Positions 21,791 through 32,600 of a stretch of DNA of 64,000 nt are shown here, piece by piece. Position 1 is the stretch's first letter, and every line of letters starts with the position of its first letter. A model generated the notes under the pieces. It had not been told where the DNA came from. It was given only the letters and a program-made list of their open reading frames with translations, and did no database searches. Source of the DNA: Branchiostoma floridae (taxonomy: Eukaryota > Chordata > Leptocardii > Amphioxiformes > Branchiostomatidae); contig NC_049997.1 of assembly GCF_000003815.2 (NCBI RefSeq), forward strand, positions 10,533,436 through 10,597,435, read 5' to 3'. The position numbers were made by a program, and so were the translations under genes.

Positions 21791-22772
21791 GCTAAATACG
21801 CGGGTGGCTTGAAAAGTGGCTCTTTCTTTTTCAAATCAGCAACATTCTGCCAAACATTAAAAAAAATATCATTGACAAGAAAACCCTGTCCTGCAAATAT
21901 TGAGTCGCACTATGAAGATTAGTAGAAAGAGCAATGTCCCTGCAATGTCTTTATTTAATTCCTCTGCTCGCGCATATGTTTCCGTTCTTTTGATTGGCCA
22001 ATAGCTTTGAAGCTCTAATTTTGGTAGATCAAGATACTTTCTATCACTCCTTTAGATTAGGTCCAATGCCTGTTTATTATTATCTTTTATTTGGATTGAT
22101 CACAGAGTAAAGGGGAGGGCAAGGCAGGTGCAAAATGCATCTTTGAAGGTTGCCCTCCCGCACATCAAAACACATACATGGTATGTGTGTGTTTTCATGT
22201 TTGACCGAACAGAACGCTTTAAGTTACACATAAAAGTCGTTGAGCACCATGATCACCGAATGCTACATGTTACGGTGTAATTACGAACATGAAATAGGGA
22301 CTTATAATCGGTGGAGGTCGCCATGTTATATTGAATACTTTCTCGACTAATTAGTATAATTTCTCTTCTTCAGGATTTGGCGCGAGGTTAGGTGTCAACA
22401 GGCCATCGTTCGGAATCTGCAGCCCGCACCGCTGGCCGAGAGGACTCTGGGAACGTCAACATCAAGAGTGGAGACTCAACTCACTACTGCCGAAAAACCT
22501 GGGGACGAGAGTGGCCCGACAGACCTTGGGAACAAGTGGGCGTACCCTCGCCACGCTCACGTCAACCTCGGCTTGCAGATGGACGATGAGACCGGAGCTG
22601 AAGAAGAACCACCTGTCCAAGTATGCTCTTTTCTATTATCATTTCAGTAAAAAAGTCATTATCACAGATCAACTAATGCATATATGCTTCCATTTAATTA
22701 ATTTGATGACATTGTGCAAAATAAGCCAAATTAGATCTCCTATGTGTCATACTCATGACGTTACAAGTAGCA

Positions 22773-23465
22773 GTACGCATGTCAAACGTACACACGCTAG
22801 TCAACCGTACACACGCTAGTCAACCGTACATAGGCCAGTCCTCCATACAGACACTAGCCAACCATAGATACACTAGTTAACCGTACACACGTTAGTCAAA
22901 CGTACACACGCATGTCAAACGTACACACGCATGTCAAACGTACACACGCTAGTCAACCGTACACACGCTAGTCAACCGTACATACGCAAGTCCTCCACAC
23001 AGACACTAGTCAACCATAGATACACTTAGTCTAGTTAACCGTACAAACGCTAGTCAACGGTACACACGTGCACGCTAGTCAATCGTACACACGAGCGTCA
23101 AACGTGCACCCGCTAGTCAATTGTACACACGCTAGTCAACCGTACATGCGCTAGTCATCCTTACAGAAACTATTTACAACGTACACACGCTAGTCAACCG
23201 TACATGCGGTAGTCAACCGTACGCACGCAAGTCATCCGTACGGACACTATTCTACCGTAAACACGTTGGTCAACCGTGCATACGCTAGTCAATCGTACAT
23301 ACGCTAGTCAACCTTGCATACGCTAGTCAACCTTACATACGCTAGTCAACCCTACAAACGCTAGTTAACGGTACACACTAGTCAACGGTATACACGCAAG
23401 TCAGTTGTACAGGCGCTAGCCAACGGTACACACTAGTTAACCGTACACACGCAAAGTTAGCCGTT
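22773..23465 (+). repeat. 19-bp minisatellite in intron 4, copy 2
   Basis: About 36 units of cgtacacacgctagtcaac, some 100 bp shorter than the array in unit 1, with a local duplication of a several-unit block (22780-23040). Confidence 0.9.
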
Positions 23466-25601
23466 CACACTCTTGCCTGGTCTTTAGAATGTGCGCTGTA
23501 GCCAGGTAGCTTTCCGAATTTTCTTCAAACCCGCACGAAGTTTCGCCTTGTGTGTGGCTTTCTCAAGAATCATACATAGCTCGAAACAGCACACTCAGGT
23601 ACATTGCATTCTTGACATTCATTTCATATGACAGGGCTAGAGTGCCCTAGGTGGTTTAATCAATCATTGGTCAGTAAATATGTATTAGGTATTGCACTTT
23701 GCTATATTGTCTAAGACCACATGGCCCCAAGCTTTTACTTGATCTCTTAGTTGTTATTTAACCTGTTGTTGTACGCTTGATACATGCAAAATACGTGTAT
23801 ACACAGGTAGACCAGTTTAGTCCTTTGTTTTGATACATCGGCGCTTTAAGCTTTGAGCCACAATGGCGACATCATAGGACGTTGCCTAAGATATCTAAAG
23901 ATTTCGACAAGTTACAACATCGTGGAACAAACAGCAGCGATTTTATAGAATAAGCAAGAAGACCAAAATTAAACTTACTTTTGACCATGTTGCCGTTACA
24001 GGATGACCCTCGGCGTAACGTTGTTGTCCAGCTGCCGGCTAAACCTGCACCTGAACCGGCCCGTCCGCTCCTCTCTCCGGAGTTCCAACAGCGCTTGAGA
24101 ACGGTCGGTACGGTCATGATGGTTGTGGTGGTGTTCTGGGCAACCTGGATTCCTTACAGCGTCACAATGCTCCGTATGGGTACCGTGGGGGTGGAGGAAG
24201 GCGCACCAACTGACGCGGTGTGGCAGAGACTGTCAGTGCTCCTCTCCCTGGTCGCCACCTTCTCCAATCCCATCATCTATGCCTACCGGAACAGGGAGAT
24301 GCGCCAGGCGTTCCTCCGGCTCTGGCGCCACCGTTGACTGTTAAACATGAAATCTGTGCTTCTGTCCTTACAACAGACAAAATCACATACAAACGTCTAT
24401 GAAACAACCCCCCAGGGAAAACTCAGATGATACAACATGTATTACGCATGCAGGGAAAAATTCCTGACATGCCTACGTAATTTTGGGAATTCTTGTCAAA
24501 CGGACGCACACTATACTTTTTGGCTAGACCCTGAGGCGTCGCCAAAAAATTCTAAAAAAGATTTTCCACAAGACGGAGACAGAAACTATGGGGTAACGAT
24601 TACTTCACCATAATAGACAGACACTTAAAAATTTAGATGGGGTAGTGTTGCGCAGAGAGAGAGGTCCTGAGTTCGAATCTGTTGATAAGCATAATCTGTT
24701 AAAATTACTTGCACGGGACACTTCACACCACAATTCATTCAGGTAGCATTTCACTCCAGAAGCGAGGCTAATTTTTATACGACGTTTGGCTAAATTACCT
24801 CAAATGTCCTTTCGGCAATAATCATTTTGTGAACCTAATAACCCCCATACGGACCCGCTTGTAATGTACTGCAGCGTTAGTTTGTATAGTCGACTTACGT
24901 CACAGGTACTTTCTCGGTAACCAATCCACGCCGACACAGAAAGACCAAAATGAGTCTATATAGCTAGTCTTCATAAAACAATGTAAAAAGTCCTTTTCTC
25001 GAAAAAAATGGCATTTCTATTTAGATGTTACTGACAAGGATTCTGACAATTTTATTCTGTTAGAATAATGGACCTTTTGCTATGTTTGGAGTGTAGGGTA
25101 TACTGTAAAGGATTAAAGTATTGTTTGTAAGAATGTCATGTGGTTTGAGATTGTATGGAACCAAAATCTGATCTTACGTCAGGGTGTGTTGGCGTCAAGA
25201 CGTCTTATACGCCTTAGTTAGGCCATGGCAATTCGATTATTTGGTAAAATTCTCTGGACAAACAAAAACTGGTGCGAGGAAAAGAACAAAATTATGAAAA
25301 AAACTGCCTTTTTTATGAAATCTAACTGGTCAGGAAGGTTGAACACATCTTTTTAATGATTTTGCAATTTAAATTGAAATTTTACGACATTAGACTGAGT
25401 TATCATTACTTACATGCAGCATGTACTTCCTCATTTTCCTGCAGCTTTGTATAGAAAACCAACTCGCGCTCAGATGCCATTCATGTATCCGAATAAACAT
25501 AACCTTTGACGAATCAGCAGTATCAACAATTATGTAATAGCGATTATTGCCACATAGCGATAAGCATAAATGTCTTTAAAAGATTCGAAAATAATAATTA
25601 T

Positions 25602-25668
25602 CACAAGCTCTGACGAAGGTGTCTTAGAGACATCGAAACGTAAGCAATGTAAGTACCTACTGGTTGTG
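25602..25668 (+). ncRNA. Hammerhead-like motif, copy 2
   Basis: CTGACGA at 25610-25616, stem GGTGTC/GACATC one base longer than in copy 1 (a T to C change restores a pair), GAAAC, then GTA. The outer strand reads tggttgtg instead of gcttgttgtg, which weakens outer stem I. Confidence 0.35.
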
Positions 25669-25939
25669 TAAAAAGAATTATCCTACATCCTATCACCTTT
25701 ACTGTTTCTATGTCTAATTAGTTTAAGCTGAGAAGATGAACTAGTAAGAAACGTATGTGTTCATAGTCATTGATGTAGAATTTATTTGTGTCACGGTACC
25801 AATTTGTATAATTCAATCGTTGATATTAGGTATAACATTCAGTGTTTCTGTAAAAAAGTGATAATCAATGGTTTATTTACTCAAGTTTCGAATACCTGGG
25901 TGTGTTGCAGAGTGCTAAGTCTAGATTGACACCGGATAA

Positions 25940-26227
25940 AGCTAGAGGCACAACCCACCGTACGTGCAATTTGTCCATACGTTCTTTTTGTAGGCCACGT
26001 CCGCCACGTATTTCTGAAAACGTTCTGACACGTACTGAGGGCGAATCCGCAGCCCGATGGCACACAAAGTTTTGCCTGCACGTACGTGTGACGTTCTACG
26101 GCGCGCGTGTCTGTGTGCTCCAAAATCCTCCGGATTCCCTACGATTTCGTACGGAGGCGGTACTCATCACGGATCCCAAAAGATTGCCCATGTTTTGGCA
26201 CTTAGACAGCGGGTTGTGCCCTTAGCT
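25940..26227. mobile_element. MITE family 1, unbroken copy in unit 2
   Basis: Ends agctagaggcacaaccca and gggttgtgcccttagct. This is the intact counterpart of the interrupted copy at 10682-12061, with the target ATACG near 25977. Confidence 0.8.
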
Positions 26228-27030
26228 TAATTTTATCCTACGGTTCTGTTTGCACATAAGCCACAAATTTGTTGCGGTGTTCCTGTCAAGTACCAATAGA
26301 GTAGTACATTTTGTGGGTTTAACTGGTAGGATATGGCGTCCATTTTTGTCGCCGGGTCCCGGATTTGATTTTAACAGGCGTAAAAAAAAATCGGTGCCCC
26401 AAAATTTTTAACCAGCAGGCGTCTGGTCGCACGAAGACATGCACTACCATTAGGTCATATAAATACTTTTGTATTAGATTTCTTAGCTGTAGATTCTCAA
26501 AAATATTAATATTAATAATTATATGTTAAGCGTACAGATTTGTCCCTTCATGAACTTATGTAATGTTATGTATTTCTTGCACGTTCTTATGTATTTTGTA
26601 GGTGGAACGTTGGGGTTGTATACGTAGTGTATCATTTAGGATATTAGAAAATAAATTTCTGTGTTTATGCTTAAAACTGTGCTTGTCGATCCTTGCAAAT
26701 CATAGATATAAGCCCTGGACGATTCAAAATATACCTATTTTATATCAGCCAATGAAAGTTGTTTTTCTTTATATTTTTTTTGTTTGTTTAGATTCTTTGA
26801 AACTTTTAATACATTCTTAGATTTCTTCACGTTTTTTCATTGATGTAGATAAAACGTCTTCCTGTATCTCTATACGTGTGATGTTAAAACATCTTTTGTT
26901 ATCACAGTTTACGCTTTTATGGCTGTATAATCTATAGACACGTGGCGCATATCAACATGGAAAAAGTTTGTATTTTGTACGTATAGTAATTTTTTATTTA
27001 TATTTCAGCCATACTATTGTTGCACAGGGA

Positions 27031-27598
27031 GGAAGATTTGCTCTCAAGCAAATGTTGGCCTTTCTAGTTATGTTTTATATTTGTAAGCGCTATATGCAAG
27101 CAAACAACGTAGTGATTTTAATATCAAGCCGAAATTGAATTTTCATTAGAAATTAAAATCCAATATAAAATCGAACCGAATCAATAGGATGTGTTCCAGT
27201 TCTACTGTGATTGCAGTACCAATAAAGGTTGATAGATGACGCTTTCGATCCATTAGATAGAACATCTTTGAGCGCAAAAAAAAACGTTTTTTTTCATGGT
27301 ACATAAAACATCGGGCATAAAATTTCTATAGCTAAATATATTCTACTGATGGAGAAAGATTTAGGTTTGATAAAATTCCTACATTCTAAAAAGGAACAAA
27401 ATTCTTAGCATAACTCGAACACAGTAGGCCACACGTAAAAACCAACCTGTCCTTGTTACTGAACAACACAAACGTAGAAACACACACGTTTATTCATTTA
27501 TTTAAAGCCGTAAAAGCTAATTCCTCTACGAGGCCGACACCCCAGATCTACAAACTTAAGTTAACACTAGAAAGGCCGACATTTGCTTAGGAGCAAAT
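27031..27598. mobile_element. Inverted-repeat element in the spacer (~36-bp ends)
   Basis: gatttgctctcaagcaaatg near 27031, followed by ttggcctttctag, returns inverted at 27561-27598 (ctagaaaggccgacatttgc and onward). The interior of about 500 bp is non-coding. Confidence 0.6.
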
Positions 27599-27602
27599 AC
27601 AG

Positions 27603-28646
27603 CATATTGCAATCCATCTTCATCCTTGAAAAAATCCCCAAATTCAACAATTTGAAGTCATGTTTGCTCAATGGGAAAATGAAGTACTGTGGGCACTTGT
27701 CCTACACACCTTCATGCCGAATTCTAGGTCATTTGGTTTCAATATAAGGGCATAGGAGCCAAAAATATACATTTTTTAAGTTAAAAATGGCAAAAAATCC
27801 CAAAATGACTCATTTTATAAGTGCTCTATGAAGAAAGTGTTGATGGGATCCTGTTGTCATATGTCCAATTTACCTTTCTGCCAAATTTCAGGTGATTTGG
27901 TTTACATACAAGGGCAAAGAAGCCAAAAATATACATTTTTAGTCAAAAATGGCTGAAAACCCCAAAATAACTAATTTTTGAAGTCATCTATGAAGAAAGT
28001 GTCAATGGGGTCCTGTGAGCATATGTTCAATGCACCTCTGTACCAAATTTCAGGTCATTAGGTTTTCATACAAGGGTATAGGAGCCAAAAATATACATTT
28101 TTTGTCAAAAATGGCCAAAAAGCCTAAAATAACTCATTTTTGGAGTAAACAATGAATAAAGCATTGATGGAGTTCTGTGGTCATATGTCAAACGCACCTA
28201 TGTACCAAATTTCATGTCATTTGGTTTTAATACAAGGGCATAGGAGCCAAAAATATACATTTTTAGTCAAAAATGGCCAAAAACCCTAAAATAACTCATT
28301 TTTTAAGCGATCTATGAAGAAAGTGTTGATGGTTTTCTGTGCTCATATGTTTAATGCACCTCTGTACCAAATTTCAGGTCATTAGCTTGTAATACCAGGG
28401 CACAGGGGCCCAAAATATACATATTTTATCTAAAAATGACCAAAAACCCTAAATATCATAAATTCTAAGGCCTCTATCAAGAAAGTGAAAAAAACGCCTG
28501 GGGGTATTTGCTACTTCTACCACCCTGCCAAATTTCAGCTCATTTGGCCCAAAAATGAAAAAGTTGAATCCATTTGAAGATTTGACAGGAGGAGAACGAA
28601 AGGAAAAACAATATATTGCAATCCCATACTATGTATGGATTGCAAT
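27603..28646. mobile_element. Element with internal 162-bp satellite and inverted ends
   Basis: The ends are atattgcaatccat (27603) and atggattgcaatat (to about 28646). Inside are at least five units of about 162 bp, anchored by gagccaaaaatatacat at 27756, 27920, 28082, 28244 and 28406 (spacing 164, 162, 162, 162). Units share accaaatttcaggtcattt. The outermost units are more diverged. Inverted ends around a ~160-bp tandem repeat are known from mobile elements of bivalves and insects. Confidence 0.7.
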
Positions 28647-28649
28647 ATA

Positions 28650-29622
28650 ACAATGAATTTAGAAAAGCCTAAAATTAACCACTAAAAGTTATATCTAAAA
28701 TAAAAAAGGAGAAGGTAACTAGGTAAAGATTTTATGTTGATGTGAAAGTCATATATATTTATACGTATGACTTTATAAGGGTCTAAGACCCTGGTGCTCA
28801 CGGTTGCTAGCTAAACGTTGGTCAGATGTGCAAAAATAAATCATCTTACACTACTTTGCATCTTTCACAACGTGTCACAATATCGGCGCGCCTGAATAAA
28901 CATGGCAAAAATATAGCCGATTTTGAAACAATGGAAAACTAGAAGTCACGACCAAGCTCTAAACTTTTAATACATATTTACATCTTTTGAGAATATACTT
29001 ACATTTTTAAGCAGCGCGTTGTTCTATGATCGTTCAAGTGACCCTTAAGTCATACATAAAATGGAGACAATTGTAAGAGTCACAGAAACTCGGAAAATAT
29101 AAAATTGCTCTGAAACCACTTGCTTTACCTTTTGACTCACACTCGTAGTATATTTTGTTTTGAACACAAAATATTTTGCTTATATTTCAGGAATTTTTTT
29201 CTAATGACAAATTAACAAATGTCGATGTTTCTTCAATGAACTTCCAGAAAAGCAAGAAACTGATCTAATCTATTCTAGATTAATTGACTTTGAATTCATT
29301 TGTTGTTTCATCAAGTACAGTTAAAGCACTCACAAATTCACAACGGTAGTAATCCATTTTCATTTTCATTTTCATTTAATCGTAGATAAAGAGCAAAAAT
29401 GTACTGCAGTATTACAAGCGCTAGCACTAAGTAAAATGTTGTTTGCGCTATGGTATAATACTATGAATAACATTTAGATAATATTGGAATGTCGGAACAT
29501 TATTTTTTGCTTTTTTTATAGAAAAATCATCAAAATACAAATAGTAGGTCATCGTAATGGCGGCAAAACGCATTGGTGACAACACCTAAGAATGGCATAT
29601 TATCAAGAAATGCAGTTTAACT
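28650..29622. other. Intergenic, no gene seen
   Basis: AT-rich sequence between the satellite element and the 3' end of SLC17 gene A. No open frame, inverted repeat or RNA gene was recognised; it should include the 3' UTR of gene A on the minus strand. Confidence 0.5.
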
Positions 29623-32600
29623 TTACACTGTTGTCTCGTAAACAATCACCGGGCATTTCTCGCCATCATTAAAGTCACGTATTAGCTTGTCCCGTGCTGG
29701 TTGCGGCAGTTTGTCTTCATCCGGGTCCTGCGCCCAGGAAACCGGATCAGTCCGGAGGAACCCTAGAGCCATGACGGAACCGGAAACGGAAATGGCGGCG
29801 CTGACGTAGAAGACTTTCTGCCAGGCTGCTACAGTTTGCTGTCGGCAGTAGAATAACATAATGATATTTTGGAGTATTTCAAGCCAAAATTGGGATAACG
29901 TTAAATACCTTATGTGCAGCGCTATCTATCCAAACATGTGGGTATAAAGATGACTTCTGACCTTTTTTGAGGTTATTGCAGCAGGCTAAAAGCAAATATC
30001 TAGAACAATACATATATCTAAATTTGAGTCATTTTTCTCATAGTTCATAAAAAGATACAAAAGCACACTTTGAAACCCACGTTGTTGATATTGTTAGGTA
30101 AATTATAGTCCTGGAACAGGCAGCTTATTCAAGACTATAATGCAGTGCCCTGAATTCAGCGGTTTCCCGGTCTCCTATTACATGTTTACGTTCCAAAGAT
30201 GAGAATAGATATATTTAAATAAAAATGTGTACTAAAAAATAGACATGGTCTGGGTCAGAGAAAATCTACATTAAACTGCCATTAGAAAATCATAGAACAT
30301 ATACAAAGCAAGAATATCAAATTCAAGCTGATGTATGAGTACTAAAATGGATGGTGAGATGAGTCTATACTGTAAAGTATTTCGTTATCAAATTGAATTT
30401 TTTGAAGATGAGAAGTCATTTATTGCGAAATATATTAAGTCATGGTATTTTCTCACCTATGTGAAGAACTTTGTTTGAAGACGCCACACTCCGTCCTGGA
30501 GTATGCCGACCTAAGTGAGTATATTTATTTTTCGACGCAGTCTTCTAAGCAGAGACATCCAACGGTGCCAGCAAACCGGCTCTTGCCTCTACTCGGCTTT
30601 CTCAATCGTCACCATCAGTTCCTGACCGCCCTGCTTATAAATATAAATGAGCTTTCTCTTATATATAAGTTCGAGATACTTTTTTGCAAACTGAAAGGCC
30701 TATTCTCTGATTGGCTGACAGCTGGTTTGTGTCGATGCCCACAGGAAATGATGGTGACAGTACAGAAAGCAGGTACAGACAAGAGGCGGTTTTGTGGCGC
30801 CTTTGGATGACTCTGCGTAGGAAAATAGTTTCGATGGTACTTACGTTTTCTTCTGTGATAACTCCCACCATCAGAGGAACAATGAATCCCGCGCAGTTTG
30901 TTACTGCATTGCTGATTCCAAACGCTACTCCAGAGAACCCCAGTGTGAGTTCTGTATAGCTCGGGTAAAACCCAGGAATCATCACACCTGACATGGCCGT
31001 AGCCAGACACAACATGGCGATGGCTGCTGTGGAATCACATCTCACGTGACCAACAGCTACAAGGCAGGCGGCAACGCCAACCAAAGCTGCAAAATGTCGA
31101 ATGTCATTTTGTAAGCACTAAACTTATTCCTTGCCTTTTTTCAGTGATATACGTCATTAGAAAAAAAAAGACATCACACGCATTTTTCACATATTTTGTG
31201 TTTGGCCGAATTTGCGCGAGAACAGGAATTGTGGGTAATATGTCAAAGGTTAAGGCGTCTGACACATAAACAAAACAGCTTTGTTACAGGAAGCCATTTG
31301 ACATATCATTTATAATTCCTGTCACAGCACATGCGCACTTTGAAGTGTGAGAGAGCTTATTGTGAAAACAGGCATAACATTTTGGCAATAGGGTTCAGTG
31401 GCAAAGCATTAGGTTTAAATAATTTTTGAAAAATCAGGCCTTTGTCAATGTTCTCTCTATTGGTCTTTTGATTTTGGTGTAACCCTCATCTACATCATCA
31501 TCATTGTCTCTTTTTACCATAGACCACACAGCATCAGAAGTGTGCATGTGCTGTAAAATGTAACTCTAAAATTTCTGTTGCAGAAGTACAACAACTCATT
31601 TCATAACGTACAATGTCACATGTTGTAGGTAGGTCTTTTTATTATAAGATAATTCATATACAGAATTTGTCACATTTAGTATTTTTTTAAAGATAGTTTG
31701 ATCCATAACGGGACAGGTGAACTACAGATGGTATTTTAATTAAAATATATATATGAGAGTGATAGTGAAATATATATTATAAATAAATATATGTATATTA
31801 TTGTTATTATCATTATAATTATTAAATAACAAATAATAGGAAAATTTAAAAGTGTGATCAGATAAAAAATGATGTCTTACCTAGTATGGACGTCTTTCTA
31901 ATGTTGACCTTCTTAAAACTCGATAGCTTGATGATGGCATCGATGATGAAACTAGACAGGATCCTTGATGCCATGAGAGTCAGGTATGGCATGGCCGATA
32001 ATGCTCCATTCTGTATAAAGTACGTAAATAAATATTACTGTCATTTTCCTCCATACACCTCTCTTCTCTTCGGCTCCATACATACTTAAATGTAAAATCA
32101 TAGTAAGCCATTCCAGACTTGTAATGTTTAGACGTAGTCTATTATGGTATAGATAATATAAGCCAAAGGTTTAAGGCCATCTTTGTTTACAGCAAGAGAC
32201 CTTAATCTTTGACATTATAACACAATGCATTAGAGCAAATAACGCGAATTGGGAATTGTGAAATGGCGGATTGATTTTCATGCTAATGGCCTTAGGTATA
32301 TTAAATGTATTTTTTTTGTATGTAGGGGACCGGGTTGTACGAAAGAGTAGAACATGTGTGATGTTAACGTGATATGTCACAACACACACGATCTTTTTCT
32401 AATTAACAATTTTCTCTTCATTACATGTCTTCAATGTTACATAAATTGGACATTTATTATGATCAAACTTTATATCAAACTTCAGCTATTACGGAAAGGT
32501 ATATAAGTGCAAATTTCACTGTACTTGTGTCATTTAGCCTCTAGCCACTGAAGAAGCTGTACATAGCGAAACTAGTCTGGCCGACAGGCTGAATAAAAGT

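Larger units (their letters stand above)
16475..24337 (+). pseudogene. Class A GPCR, copy 2, frameshifted in exon 1
   Basis: Exons correspond one to one with copy 1: 16475-16921, 20879-21034, 21432-21521, 22374-22620 and 24002-24337. All donor and acceptor sites are intact, and exons 2-5 have the same lengths as in copy 1. Exon 1 is 447 instead of 392 bases because 55 bp, from cgcgtacctt to the second cgcgt at 16856, are repeated in tandem. 55 is not a multiple of three, so after ISL the frame turns into RVPFLRDV and ends before DRY. Without repair, only TM1-TM3 would be made. Other changes are mild (for example V47G, and R to C in IWREVRC in exon 4). It could instead be a sequencing or haplotype artefact. 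Confidence 0.8.
15781..26884 (+). repeat. Tandem segmental duplication, unit 2 (GPCR copy 2)
   Basis: It begins at 15781 with the same ggttagaatt as position 1 and stays collinear with 1-12706. Unit 2 alone has the transposon at 19286-20405 and the 55-bp exon duplication near 16801-16910. It lacks four insertions seen in unit 1. After 26884 the sequence is unrelated to unit 1. Confidence 0.95.
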
